Of a stretch of 64,000 nt of DNA, positions 28,338-37,450 are shown in pieces; within the stretch, counting starts at the first letter, position 1, and each line of letters starts with the position of its first letter. The notes below the pieces were generated by a model. That model saw nothing but the letters and a program-made list of their open reading frames with translations. It searched no databases and was not told the origin of the DNA. The stretch is taken from the NCBI RefSeq assembly GCF_003123685.1, contig NZ_QCYJ01000084.1:1-64000 (forward strand), read 5' to 3'. This stretch comes from Nocardia aurea (lineage in GTDB: Bacteria > Actinomycetota > Actinomycetes > Mycobacteriales > Mycobacteriaceae). The position numbers and the translations under genes were made by a program.

Positions 28338-31300
28338 CAGCGAGCCGCTTTCGCTCGGCCCGCTTCCGATTCGGCCTCGGTTTCCGGCGCGCTCGGGATC
28401 GCGCCGGGCCAGGGCGAGATGGGATTGCCCCACCAGCGGGTCGACGGCGGCACCACGTCGCCGCGCATGACCAGCGAGGCCGGTCCGATGGTCGCGCCCG
28501 CGCCGATCACCGCCGCCGGGAGCGCGACGCAGTGCGGGCCGAGGGTGGCTCCGGCACCAAGGGTGACGGTGTCCATCGCCATGATCCGATCGTGGAAGAG
28601 ATGGGTCTGTACCACACAGCCGCGCTCCACGGTCGCGCCGTCGCCGAGTGTCACCAGGTCCGCCTCCGGTAGCCAATAGGACTCGCACCATACCCCGCGT
28701 CCGATTTTCGCACCGAGTCCGCGAAGCCACAGGTTGAGTACCGGTGTACCCGTCGCGGCGCGCGCGAACCACGGCGCGGCGACGGTCTCCACGAAGGTGT
28801 CGGCGACCTCGTTACGCCACACGAACGAACTCCACAACGGGTGCTCCTCCGCGCGAATACGTCCGACCATCAACCACTTCGCGGCGACCGCGCTGCCGCA
28901 GGCGACCGCGCCCGCGGCCAGCAGCACCACACCGCTGAGCAGCGCGGCGGGCAGATGCCCCAGCAGTTGCGCCAGCCAGGCCAGGGTGAACAGCACGCCG
29001 AGGCCGATGGCGAAGGTCACCAGCACCGGAACGAGTCGGCAGGTCTCCACCACGGCCCGCGCGATCTGGAGGCGCAGCGGCGGATCGAAGGTGCGGTCGG
29101 AATCGCCGCCTTCGGAGTCGCGACGCAGCCGGACCGGGGGACTGCCGAGCCAGGACGAACCCGCTTTGGCTTTGGACGGCGCGGCGGACAGGACGGCGAC
29201 GAGTCCGTTCTTCGGCACCCGCCGTCCCGGGGCGGTCATCCCGGAATTGCCGAGGAACGCGCGTTTGCCGACCTTGGCCTCGCCGATGTGCAGCCATCCG
29301 CCGCCGAGTTCGTATCCGGCGATCATGGTGTCGTCGGCGAGGAAGGCGCCGTCGGCGACGGTGGTGAATTTGGGCAGCAGCAGCACGGTCGACACTTCGA
29401 CACCGCGGCCGATCTTGGCGCCGAGCAGGCGCAGCCACATCGGGGTCAGCAGACTCGCGTAGAGCGGGAAGAGGAAGGTCCTTGCCGAATCAAGCAGACG
29501 CTCGGTGGACCATGCCTGCCAGCCGGTCCGGCTGCGCACCGGGTGGTAGCCCTCCCGCAGTCCGATACTGAACAGCCGCACGGCGATGATCGTCACCGCG
29601 GCGTAGACGGCCAGACTCAGCACCGACGCGACGGGCAGGATGGCGAAGGCGCGGCCGAGACCTTCGGTCAGTGTCGTGGTGTCGCGGATCCACCACGCGA
29701 TGAACGCCCCGCCGGAGGCTAGTCCGATGATCGGGACGGCGGCGAGCACCATCGAGGTGATGCCGAAGATCAGCACCCAGTGCGCCGCGCGCGCCGGGGT
29801 CTCGTCGGGCCAGCGGTGCTGGGCCTTGCCGACCTTCACCGCGGGCGAGCCACCCCACTCCTGATCGGCCTTGACCTTGCCGGATACCGCGGAGCCCGGC
29901 GCGATCTCGGCGTTCTTCCCGATCTTGGTGCCGGGCAGCAGAATCGAGCGCGAACCCACCACCGCGCCGGGGCCGACGGAGATCGGACCGATATGGACCA
30001 GGTCGCCGTCGATCCAATAGCCCGAGAGATCGACCTCGGGTTCGACACTGCACCCGTTGCCGAGTTCCAGCATTCCGGTGACCGGTGGCAGCGTGTGCAG
30101 GTCGACGCCCTTACCGATCTTCGCGCCGAGCGCCCGGGCGAAGGGCACCATCCACGGTGCGCCGGAGAGATTCTCGGCGCCACTGGCCTCCGACAGTCGC
30201 ACCGCCGTCCAGAGGCGCAGGTGCACGTGACCGCCGCGCGGGTAGCTGCCCGGTTTCACATCGTCGAGCAGCAGCCTGGCGCCGAGGGCGCACAGTGCCA
30301 TCCGGCCGGGCGGGGAGATGAAGAGCAGGAAGGCGATCAGCGCCCACCACCACGACAGCTGCGGCAGCCACGGCAACGAACCCGACCACGCGGCGATATT
30401 GCCGACGATGGCGAGCCAGGTGAGCCACTGCAAACCGGTGAGCGTGGTCAGCGGAATGGTCGCGAGCACCTGGAACACCTGGGCGGGCAGCGGGGTGGGC
30501 CGCACGATGCGTTCTTCCGCGGCGACGACGGGCGCGCTGTCGTCGAGGAAATCGGCGAGCGCCCCGAGGCGCGGATGGTCGTAGAGTTCGGCCACGGTGA
30601 CGTGCGGATAGCGTTCGCGCAGTGCGGCGACCAGTTGCGCGGCGGCCAGCGAGCCGCCGCCCACATCGAAGAAATCGATATCGGGGGTGGTGACCTCAGC
30701 GCCGAGCAGCGCGTCCCACAGTCCGGCGACCCACAGCGCGGTCTCGCTGAGTCCGGCCTCGGCCTCGATGTCCTTCTGTTTCGGCAGCGGCCACGGCAGC
30801 GCGTCGCGATCGACCTTGCCGGAGGTGCGCGTCGGCAGTTCGGCGACGACGGCCAGTCGTGGAACCAGCGGGGCGGGAAGCTGTTCGGCGAGGCGGTCGC
30901 GGGCGGCTTTCAGGTCGTAGTCGCCGTCCGGCCCGGTCAGGTAGCCGACCAGGATCTTGTTGCCCGCCTTGGTACTTCGGATCGCCGCCGCCGCACCGGT
31001 GACGCCGGGCAGATGTTGCAACGCGTTGTCGATCTCGCCGAGTTCGATGCGGCGCCCGCCGATCTTGATCTGGTCGTCGGCGCGCCCGAGGAAGACCAGT
31101 CCGGCGCTGTCGTTGCGGACCAGGTCACCGCTGCGGTAGGCGCGCTCCCAGCCCAGCGACGGCAGCGGGGCGTATTTCTCGGCGTCCTTGGCCGGGTCGA
31201 GATATCGGGCCAGGCCGACGCCGCCGATGACCAGCTCGCCCGATTCGCCTTCTGCCACCGGATTTCCCGCCGGATCGACCACGGTGAGATCCCACCCGTC

Positions 31301-32431
31301 CAGCGGCAGGCCGATACGCACCGGCCAGGAGCCGTCGAGCAGTGCCGCGCACGCGACGACGGTCGCTTCGGTGGGGCCGTAGGTATTCCACACCTCACGG
31401 CCTGAATTCGCTTTCCCGGCAAGGCGTTCGGCGAGTTCCGGTGGCACGGCCTCGCCGCCGAAGATCAGCAGCCGGACCGGATCGAGCGCCTCGGCGGGCC
31501 AGGTCGCGGCCAGCGTCGGCACGGTGGAGACGATGCTGATCTCCCGGCGCACCAGCCACGGCCCGAGATCGGCGCCGGTGCGGACCAGCGCTCGTGGGGC
31601 CGGGACCAGGCACGCGCCGTGCCGCCAGGCCAGCCACATCTCCTCGCACGAGGCGTCGAAGGCGACCGACAGGCCCGCCAGCACGCGGTCGCCCGGGCCG
31701 ATGGGAGCCTCGCGCAGGAAGAGTTCCGCCTCGGCGTCGACGAAAGCGGCGGCATTGCGGTGCGTCACCGCGACGCCCTTCGGTGTGCCGGTGGAACCGG
31801 AGGTGAAGATGATCCAGGCGTCGTCGGAGGGGTCGGGGAGTGCGGTGCGGACCTCTGTCGAGGTCCGTTCGGCTCCGGCATGCCGTGCGTGTCCCGAGTC
31901 CGACGCGGTTGTGGAGCTCGAGTCGCTCGGGGCCGAAACCGGGCTGCTCGCGGTGGAGTCCGGCGTGTTCGCGGCGGGGACGGATTCGATGCCGTTCGCG
32001 GTGACGACGGCGGTGACCTTCGCTTCGCCGAAGACCAGGCGGGCTCGCTCGTCCGGGTCGTCCGCGTCGACGGGCACGTAGGCCGCCCCGGCGTGCAGGA
32101 CGGCGAGGATGGTCACGTAGAGCTCGTGGGTGCCGGAGGGCATGCGGACGCCGACGCGGTCGCCCGCGCTCACTCCCGCCGCTCCGAGACGCGCGACGAG
32201 GACGTCGATCTCGGCGAGAAGTTCGGCGTAGCCGAGGACCACCTCGCCGTCATCGATGGCCGGTGCGTCGGGGTAATCGATCGCGGTGGCGGCGAGTATG
32301 TCGACCAGGGTGCGCGCGGGCGCGGCGAGGCTGCCCCGTGACAACGGATCGGGAATCGACCCCGCGTCCCGGCTCTCATTCGCCGTGGCGTCGATCTGCG
32401 GCTGCAGCATGACGTCCTGACCACCTCTCAT
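28337..32431 (-). CDS. Pls/PosA-type NRPS-like protein: adenylation, carrier, membrane and hexapeptide-repeat domains
   Basis: A 1364-residue membrane enzyme. Residues about 40-530 are an adenylation domain (motifs FTSGSTGTPKGVAVTH near 210, NTYGPTEATV, YRSGDLVR, DDQIKIGGRRIELGEID). A carrier domain follows with the phosphopantetheine Ser in DVGGGSLAAAQL near 594. The rest alternates about six membrane helices with left-handed beta-helix segments (ISVGPGAVVGSRSILLPGTKIG near 830; similar near 1045 and 1250-1330), the terminal part found in poly-epsilon-lysine synthetase relatives. There is no ordinary condensation or thioesterase domain. It should activate an amino acid and pass it to the membrane part; the product is unknown. 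Start may be ATG at 32431 or 32410. Confidence 0.88.
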   Translation of the reverse strand: MRGGQDVMLQPQIDATANESRDAGSIPDPLSRGSLAAPARTLVDILAATAIDYPDAPAIDDGEVVLGYAELLAEIDVLVARLGAAGVSAGDRVGVRMPSGTHELYVTILAVLHAGAAYVPVDADDPDERARLVFGEAKVTAVVTANGIESVPAANTPDSTASSPVSAPSDSSSTTASDSGHARHAGAERTSTEVRTALPDPSDDAWIIFTSGSTGTPKGVAVTHRNAAAFVDAEAELFLREAPIGPGDRVLAGLSVAFDASCEEMWLAWRHGACLVPAPRALVRTGADLGPWLVRREISIVSTVPTLAATWPAEALDPVRLLIFGGEAVPPELAERLAGKANSGREVWNTYGPTEATVVACAALLDGSWPVRIGLPLDGWDLTVVDPAGNPVAEGESGELVIGGVGLARYLDPAKDAEKYAPLPSLGWERAYRSGDLVRNDSAGLVFLGRADDQIKIGGRRIELGEIDNALQHLPGVTGAAAAIRSTKAGNKILVGYLTGPDGDYDLKAARDRLAEQLPAPLVPRLAVVAELPTRTSGKVDRDALPWPLPKQKDIEAEAGLSETALWVAGLWDALLGAEVTTPDIDFFDVGGGSLAAAQLVAALRERYPHVTVAELYDHPRLGALADFLDDSAPVVAAEERIVRPTPLPAQVFQVLATIPLTTLTGLQWLTWLAIVGNIAAWSGSLPWLPQLSWWWALIAFLLFISPPGRMALCALGARLLLDDVKPGSYPRGGHVHLRLWTAVRLSEASGAENLSGAPWMVPFARALGAKIGKGVDLHTLPPVTGMLELGNGCSVEPEVDLSGYWIDGDLVHIGPISVGPGAVVGSRSILLPGTKIGKNAEIAPGSAVSGKVKADQEWGGSPAVKVGKAQHRWPDETPARAAHWVLIFGITSMVLAAVPIIGLASGGAFIAWWIRDTTTLTEGLGRAFAILPVASVLSLAVYAAVTIIAVRLFSIGLREGYHPVRSRTGWQAWSTERLLDSARTFLFPLYASLLTPMWLRLLGAKIGRGVEVSTVLLLPKFTTVADGAFLADDTMIAGYELGGGWLHIGEAKVGKRAFLGNSGMTAPGRRVPKNGLVAVLSAAPSKAKAGSSWLGSPPVRLRRDSEGGDSDRTFDPPLRLQIARAVVETCRLVPVLVTFAIGLGVLFTLAWLAQLLGHLPAALLSGVVLLAAGAVACGSAVAAKWLMVGRIRAEEHPLWSSFVWRNEVADTFVETVAAPWFARAATGTPVLNLWLRGLGAKIGRGVWCESYWLPEADLVTLGDGATVERGCVVQTHLFHDRIMAMDTVTLGAGATLGPHCVALPAAVIGAGATIGPASLVMRGDVVPPSTRWWGNPISPWPGAIPSAPETEAESEAGRAKAAR

Positions 32432-32710
32432 CGACCTGCCTAGCTCTTCACCCTTGGTTGTTTCACAAGAGGGTTACCAGAGGGCAAACGCCACGGTGAC
32501 CGAGTGTCTACGGTACTCGGGGTATCGCCTGGTTCGTGCGTCCGGACACGGTGGTTCGCGCCGCACGCCAGCGGTTCTACCGGCCGGAATGCCGGTTTCG
32601 GTCGCACGGCGAGGGGGTCGCGGGGCGTGGTCGTCGTCTATGTCGTGGCGCGAAGAGTCGTCGGAATGTCGCGGTTGACAGGGCGGTGGTGCTTCTGCCA
32701 ACCTCGTTCC

Positions 32711-32816
32711 AGGTCATGAGTACCAGCGTCAAGCCCCGGCTAGCTGGTCGGCAACCCTCCTCCGCGGTGGGGTGCTCCGGGTGACGACCGGGCCGTCGCC
32801 CGACCGGGTGCGGCAA
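32711..32816 (+). ncRNA. SAM-IV riboswitch
   Basis: The sequence follows the actinobacterial SAM-IV consensus closely: GGTCATGAGTACCAGCGTC, then AAGCCCCGGCTAGCTGG, then the conserved core CGGCAACCCTCC and GCGGTGGGGTGCTCCGGGTG, then GACGACCGGGCC. It lies 60-160 bases ahead of the aminotransferase start on the same strand and should reduce expression when S-adenosylmethionine is abundant. Recognised from memory of the consensus; ends are approximate. Confidence 0.9.
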
Positions 32817-32820
32817 GCGC

Positions 32821-32850
32821 GGACTCGAACGATCTCCTGATTGCGAGTCC
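32821..32850 (+). promoter_or_regulatory. Candidate expression platform of the SAM-IV riboswitch
   Basis: GGACTCG (32821-32827) pairs exactly with CGAGTCC (32844-32850) directly after the riboswitch core. There is no T-run, and the hairpin sits about 20 bases before the start codon, so control at translation initiation seems more likely than termination. Inference. Confidence 0.5.
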
Positions 32851-32872
32851 CCTCGGCCGATGGGATTTTGTG

Positions 32873-34192
32873 ATGACTTCTGTGGCGAACCAGACCTGTG
32901 CCCCGCTCGCGCGGGTGTCCGGCGACGATCTCCAGGTGCCGCTCGTCCAGGGCGGAACCACCACCTACGCGAATTTCGACTACGCGGCGAGCGCCCCCGC
33001 GCTGGCCCGGGTCACCGATCGGGTGCAGCAGTTGCTGCCGTACTACGCCAGCGTGCACCGGGGCGCGGGTTACGCCTCCCGGATCTCCACCGAATGCTAC
33101 GAATCGGCGCGCGGATCGGTGAGCCGGTTCTTCGATGCCGAGGACGACCAGGTCGTGGTCTTCACTCGCAACACCACCGATTCGCTCAACCTGCTGGCCG
33201 GATGCGTCCCGGGCGACACCGTCGTGCTCGATACCGAACATCACGCCAACTTCCTGCCGTGGACCAGGAACGGACGTCGCGTGGTCCGGGCCGCCGACAC
33301 CGTCGAGGAGACCATCGCGCTGCTCGTCGCCGAATTGTGCGCCAGGCCCGCCGCGCTGCTCGCCGTCACCGGCGCCTCGAATGTCACCGGTGAGGTGCTG
33401 CCGATCGAGCGGCTCGCCGAGGTGGCGCACCGATGTGGCGCGCGCATCCTGGTCGACGCGGCGCAGTTGGCCCCGCACCGTCGGATCAGTCTGCGCGACA
33501 GTGGAGTCGACTACCTGGCCTGCTCCGGTCACAAGCTCTACGCGCCGTTCGGCACGGGCGTCCTCGTCGGCCGTCGCGATTGGCTCGACGCCGCCGAGCC
33601 GTATCTCGCGGGCGGCGGCGCGGTGCGCGAGGTGGGTGTGGATGTGGCGCAATGGGCTCCCGCGCCGCAGCGCCACGAGGCGGGTTCGCCGAATGTGCTC
33701 GGCGCGGCCGCGATCGCCGCCGCCTGCGAGGCACTGTGCGATATCGACGCCGAAACCCTCGCCGATCACGAACATCGTCTCGCCGAGCGACTGCGCGAGG
33801 GCCTGTCCGCCGTGCCCGGTGTGGAACTGCTGCGCCTGTGGTCCGACAGTCCCGATTCGGTCGGCATCGTCGCCTTCACCCTCGACGGTTTCGAACCCGG
33901 CCACGTCGCCGCCTATCTCTCTGCCGAACACGGGATCGGCGTCCGCGACGGCCGCTTCTGCGCCCACCCGCTGCTCGCCCGCCTCGGTCTCGACGGCGCG
34001 TTGCGCGCCAGCGTCGGTCTCGGCACCAGCTCGGCGGACGTCGAGCGACTCATCGAGGCCGTCGCCACCCTCGTCGACAAGGGCACGGGCTGGGAATACG
34101 CCCGAACCGGCGCGCACTGGAACCCCACCCCCGAAACCCGCCCCTTCGCCGCGACCGACCCGATCGGCACCTCCCCCTGCGCCCTCGGCTGA
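32873..34192 (+). CDS. Class V aminotransferase (cysteine desulfurase-like PLP enzyme)
   Basis: A 439-residue fold-type I PLP enzyme. The PLP-binding Lys is in ACSGHKLYAPFGTG (near residue 220), the Asp that holds the pyridine nitrogen is in ILVDAAQLAPH (near 193), and N-terminal FDYAASAPA and FTRNTTDSLN are typical of the SufS/CsdA/aminotransferase V family. The loop expected to carry the catalytic Cys of desulfurases is not clearly seen, so desulfurase or lyase activity is open. A SAM-IV riboswitch in front ties it to sulphur amino acid metabolism. GTG at 32870 directly before the ATG is an alternative start. Confidence 0.88.
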   Translation: MTSVANQTCAPLARVSGDDLQVPLVQGGTTTYANFDYAASAPALARVTDRVQQLLPYYASVHRGAGYASRISTECYESARGSVSRFFDAEDDQVVVFTRNTTDSLNLLAGCVPGDTVVLDTEHHANFLPWTRNGRRVVRAADTVEETIALLVAELCARPAALLAVTGASNVTGEVLPIERLAEVAHRCGARILVDAAQLAPHRRISLRDSGVDYLACSGHKLYAPFGTGVLVGRRDWLDAAEPYLAGGGAVREVGVDVAQWAPAPQRHEAGSPNVLGAAAIAAACEALCDIDAETLADHEHRLAERLREGLSAVPGVELLRLWSDSPDSVGIVAFTLDGFEPGHVAAYLSAEHGIGVRDGRFCAHPLLARLGLDGALRASVGLGTSSADVERLIEAVATLVDKGTGWEYARTGAHWNPTPETRPFAATDPIGTSPCALG

Positions 34193-34312
34193 ACCCGCAG
34201 GCGGCGTTATCCGCCGCGCACCGGACGGGCTCGTCGTGTGTCGAGAGGCTGTAACTGCCCCGGGGACACATGGCAACGGCGGACCCGCACGCGGCGTGAT
34301 CGGCCGCGAAAC

Positions 34313-34864
34313 CTATCGGTCCAGCGAAGTGGGGCGGTGGTAGCGGCCCTGGTAGTACAGCAGCGGGGCCGCGGCGGGCGTCTCGTCGGTGTTGTCGTGC
34401 ACGCGGGTGACCAGGCCGACGACGAAAGTGTGGTCGCCGATGGGGATTCGGTGGTGGACGGTGGCGCGGACCCAGATGGGGGTGCCGTGCAGGACCGGTT
34501 CGCCGGTGTCGAGTGGTGTCCACAGGGAGCGGTCGGAGAAACGCTCGTCGGCGGTGCGGGAGAAACGCTGGGCGAGGTGGTGCTGGTGTTCGCCGAGGAA
34601 ATGGATGACCACCGAATCCGCGCCGAGCATGGCGTCCAGGCTGGACGAGGTGTGGGCGATATTGAAGGAGACGAGCGGGGGCTCCAGCGAGAGCGAGGCG
34701 AACGAGGTCGCGGTGAAACCGATCGGGCCGTGCTCGGAATTCAGGGTGACCACCGTGACGCCCGCCGGGTAGTGGCGCATCGAGGCCCGATACTGCTCGG
34801 CGGTGATGCCGCTCAGATCGTCGGGTATCTGGATTCCGGCGCCCGGCGGTGGTACTTCGGTCAC
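34313..34864 (-). CDS. Flavin reductase family protein (FMN-binding split barrel)
   Basis: A 183-residue protein of the flavin reductase-like domain family: [17 protein letters not shown] near residue 25, [19 protein letters not shown] near 48 and VVGLVTRVH near the end are its standard strands. Such proteins supply reduced flavin to partner monooxygenases. The GTG start at 34864 overlaps no other gene. Nothing next to it is an obvious two-component oxygenase, so the partner is unknown. Confidence 0.88.
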   Translation of the reverse strand: MTEVPPPGAGIQIPDDLSGITAEQYRASMRHYPAGVTVVTLNSEHGPIGFTATSFASLSLEPPLVSFNIAHTSSSLDAMLGADSVVIHFLGEHQHHLAQRFSRTADERFSDRSLWTPLDTGEPVLHGTPIWVRATVHHRIPIGDHTFVVGLVTRVHDNTDETPAAAPLLYYQGRYHRPTSLDR

Positions 34865-34962
34865 ATGTCGAAGTTACGCCCGCGCGACCGATCGCGGACG
34901 CCCGCGCGGGCTTCGGCGACTGTTCGATATGTCACGGGAGTGCCCGACGAGCACGCGCCGGA

Positions 34963-35439
34963 TCAGTCGACGTCGATCGGCAGACCCGCGGTGATCCGCA
35001 CGAGTTCACGGAAGGATGTGCGGAACAACGTGTTCGGATGACCGCCCGCGGCCCAGACTTCCCGGTGACCGCTCAGCGCGTTGTCGACCCAGGTGGGCAG
35101 GTTGGTGGGATGACCGACCGGGGCGACGCCGCCGATCGGCTGCCCGGTGACCTCGCGCACCATCTCGGCCGGCGCCCTGGTCAGCGTGCCCTCCAGGCGC
35201 TGCCCGGTGTGCTGGAGGTCGACCTGGTGCGCACCGGATACCAGGAGCAACACCGGATCGTCGTCCAGGAGGAAGACCAGGGATTTCGTGATCGCGCCCA
35301 CATCGACACCGAGGGAGCGCGCCGCCTCGGCGGCCGTGGCCGCCGGTTCGGGTCTGCTGACGATGACGCCGTGATGTCCGCGCGCGATCAGCGTGTCCGA
35401 GACCCGGCATGCGACCGGGGGTAACGACGACCTGCGCAT
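34963..35439 (-). CDS. YbaK/EbsC-family aminoacyl-tRNA deacylase
   Basis: A 158-residue single-domain protein of the Cys-tRNA(Pro)/Ala-tRNA(Pro) deacylase family. The conserved Lys is in AITKSLVFLL (near residue 51), and GGVAPVGHP and AGGHPNTLFRTSFRELVRITAG give the remaining family signature. It should hydrolyse mischarged tRNA in trans; the exact specificity cannot be told. It is read in the same direction as the flanking small genes but separated by about 60-100 bases. Confidence 0.85.
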   Translation of the reverse strand: MRRSSLPPVACRVSDTLIARGHHGVIVSRPEPAATAAEAARSLGVDVGAITKSLVFLLDDDPVLLLVSGAHQVDLQHTGQRLEGTLTRAPAEMVREVTGQPIGGVAPVGHPTNLPTWVDNALSGHREVWAAGGHPNTLFRTSFRELVRITAGLPIDVD

Positions 35440-35500
35440 GGCACCAGGGTAAAGCGATTGCGGGGGGTACGCCGGGCGAAGTGGCCAGGTCGGTTTCGGT

Positions 35501-35821
35501 TCAGTACTCGGGATAGCCTTCCTCCGGCCCGAGCATGCGTTCGATCCGGTCCCTGGTGACCTTCGTCAGTTCGGTGACCGTATGCGCGCCGAGGTGTTCG
35601 TGGCCGACCGCGGCGAGCGCGCGATCCAGATCGGTCTGCGAGAGTTGGAGTAGCTCGAGGTCGGCCGCGTTCAGTAGTGCGTCGTGATCGGCGAAGGGGC
35701 GCGCTTCCACGATCCGGGTGGCCCAGGTGACATTGCCGCAGCAGGTGTACATGGCGTGCACGGCGCGCGTGCGCGGCAGGGAATTGAAGCGGTCCAAGCC
35801 GATTCCTCGGTGCATCAGCAT
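35501..35821 (-). CDS. Short OHCU decarboxylase-like protein
   Basis: A 106-residue protein whose beginning (GLDRFNSLPRTRAVHAMYTCCGNVTWATRIVEARPFADHDALLNAAD, seen in pieces) matches the N-terminal half of 2-oxo-4-hydroxy-4-carboxy-5-ureidoimidazoline decarboxylase, a late enzyme of urate breakdown. Normal enzymes are about 160-170 residues; the C-terminal half with further catalytic residues is replaced by a short helical tail. It may be a truncated variant family rather than a broken gene, because the frame is clean and GGAGATCACA precedes the ATG. No other urate genes are nearby. Activity is doubtful. Confidence 0.6.
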   Translation of the reverse strand: MLMHRGIGLDRFNSLPRTRAVHAMYTCCGNVTWATRIVEARPFADHDALLNAADLELLQLSQTDLDRALAAVGHEHLGAHTVTELTKVTRDRIERMLGPEEGYPEY

Positions 35822-36038
35822 TGTGATCTCCGAACCGAATTGAGAGGTTTGCCGACTCGTTCATGATGCGGGGCGAAGCTGCGGGAGAACCACCGGTGCA
35901 CATCGATTTAGCACAGCATTTACCGGGCGCGACCGCTCCCGCCTGTGAAACCGGAACGCGGTGGTCGGCGGGGGCTGTCGATGACGATATCCGGGGATCA
36001 GCGGACGCGGGCGCCCGCGTTCTCGATACGCTGTACAA

Positions 36039-36860
36039 ATGACTGATTGGCAGGCGTTCAGCGTCGAAACCAAGGACCACGTCGCGCAGGTGACCTTGAT
36101 CGGTCCCGGCAAGGGCAACGCCATGGGCCCCGACTTCTGGCGCGAGCTGCCCCTGGTCTTCGGCGAACTCGACGCCGATCCCGAGGTGCGCGCGATCGTG
36201 CTGACCGGTTCGGGCAGGCATTTCTCCTACGGACTCGATCTGCCCGCGATGGCCGGGACCTTCGGCGCGTTGCTCGCCGATCGTGCCTTCGCCGCGCCGC
36301 GTACGGAATTCCTGGTCGAGCTGCGCAAGATGCAGGGCGCCGTCACGGCGGTGGCCGATTGCCGCAAGCCGGTGATCGCCGCGGTGTCCGGCTGGTGCAT
36401 CGGTGGCGGGCTCGATCTGATCGCGGCGGCCGATATCCGGTTGGCCAGCGCGGAGGCCAAGTTCAGCCTGCGCGAGGCGAAGGTGGCGATCGTCGCCGAT
36501 ATCGGGTCGCTGCATCGGCTGCCCGGCATCATCGGCGAGGGACATCTGCGTGAACTGACCTACACCGGCCGGGATATCGACGCCGCGCGCGCCGAGAAGA
36601 TCGGCCTGGTCAACGACGTCTACGCCGATCAGGTCGCCGTGCTCGACGCCGCGCACGCGCTGGCCCGCGACATCGCGGCCAATCCGCCGCTGGTGGTGCA
36701 GGGCGCGAAGGATGTCCTGGAACAGCGCACCAAGGATGTGGTGGCGGCCGGGTTGCGCTATGTCTCGGCATGGAATTCGGCCTTCCTGCCCTCGGAGGAT
36801 CTGACCGAGGCGATCCAGGCGGTCTTCGAGAAGCGCGATCCGCAGTTCAAGGGCCGTTAA
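36039..36860 (+). CDS. Enoyl-CoA hydratase/isomerase family protein, dienoyl-CoA isomerase-like
   Basis: A 273-residue crotonase-fold enzyme of fatty acid beta-oxidation. The oxyanion-hole segments are GRHFSYGLDLPAM (near residue 66) and SGWCIGGGLDLIAAADIRLAS (near 125). AIVADIGSLHRLP near 160 resembles the catalytic loop of delta3,5-delta2,4-dienoyl-CoA isomerase (ECH1), which has an Asp here rather than the Glu of true hydratases, so isomerisation is favoured. It is not obviously in an operon; the MarR operator follows 40 bases after the stop. Confidence 0.88.
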   Translation: MTDWQAFSVETKDHVAQVTLIGPGKGNAMGPDFWRELPLVFGELDADPEVRAIVLTGSGRHFSYGLDLPAMAGTFGALLADRAFAAPRTEFLVELRKMQGAVTAVADCRKPVIAAVSGWCIGGGLDLIAAADIRLASAEAKFSLREAKVAIVADIGSLHRLPGIIGEGHLRELTYTGRDIDAARAEKIGLVNDVYADQVAVLDAAHALARDIAANPPLVVQGAKDVLEQRTKDVVAAGLRYVSAWNSAFLPSEDLTEAIQAVFEKRDPQFKGR

Positions 36861-36900
36861 ACCAACCTGAGGTTTGCTTTTTCCGTTCGCACGCCTACAT

Positions 36901-36934
36901 ACTTGCGTCAAGCAACTAATTGTTTGACGCAAGT
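36901..36934. promoter_or_regulatory. Near-perfect 34-bp palindrome: MarR operator
   Basis: Arms 36901-36915 and 36920-36934 are reverse complements except for one base, around a four-base centre; the outer 11 bases (ACTTGCGTCAA) match exactly. It lies 13 bases before the MarR start, so binding should block transcription of the regulator and the efflux pump, the classic autoregulated MarR layout. Confidence 0.8.
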
Positions 36935-36946
36935 AAAGGTGGCCGC

Positions 36947-37450
36947 GTGGACGTGGACGACGAGGCGATCGACACGATCGCGGTTCAGCTCACCCGGTTA
37001 CAGCGTGTAAGGGAACGCACCGCGGCCCAGATCCGCACCGCGGACGGAGTCGATCCGGCCGCGTTCGCCGTGCTGTTCCGACTGCTCCAGGACGGACCGA
37101 TGCGCTCCGGCGCACTGGCCGACGCGGTGTACAGCGACGCCTCGACGGTGAGCCGCCAGGTGGCCCACCTCGTCGAACGGGAACTGGTGCGGCGCATGGC
37201 CGATCCGACCGACGGCCGCGCCTCGGTACTCGTGGTGACCGAACACGGTCGCTCGGTCTGCGAGCGGATCCGCCGTCGTCGCCACGAGAACCTCACCCGG
37301 GTGACGGAGTCCTGGACTCCCGCCGACCGGGCCACCTTCGCCGAACTGCTGCGTCAGTTCGTCGACGATTTCGATCGCGCGCGGCCCGGAATGGTTGCCG
37401 CTCTCCGCGAATCCCACGCCACCATCACAGGGACGGAGAACGGTTCGTGA
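36947..37450 (+). CDS. MarR-family transcriptional regulator
   Basis: A 167-residue winged-helix regulator from the GTG at 36947 (AAAGGTGG upstream). The DNA-reading part is GALADAVYSDASTVSRQVAHLVERELVRRM (near residues 56-85, in pieces), then the wing DPTDGRASVLVVTEHG. A TTG at 36920 would add nine residues but lies inside the operator, so it is rejected. It overlaps the efflux gene as GTGA and should repress it until a drug-like ligand binds. Confidence 0.9.
   Translation: MDVDDEAIDTIAVQLTRLQRVRERTAAQIRTADGVDPAAFAVLFRLLQDGPMRSGALADAVYSDASTVSRQVAHLVERELVRRMADPTDGRASVLVVTEHGRSVCERIRRRRHENLTRVTESWTPADRATFAELLRQFVDDFDRARPGMVAALRESHATITGTENGS

Noticed and set aside
30111..30428. Various 60-540-codon plus-strand frames opposite the NRPS-like gene
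   Set aside because: All are antisense shadows without domain motifs; the minus-strand frame has continuous adenylation, carrier and beta-helix signatures.
36920..36946. TTG start for MarR at 36920
   Set aside because: It lies within the operator palindrome and lacks a ribosome site; GTG at 36947 has AAAGGTGG upstream.
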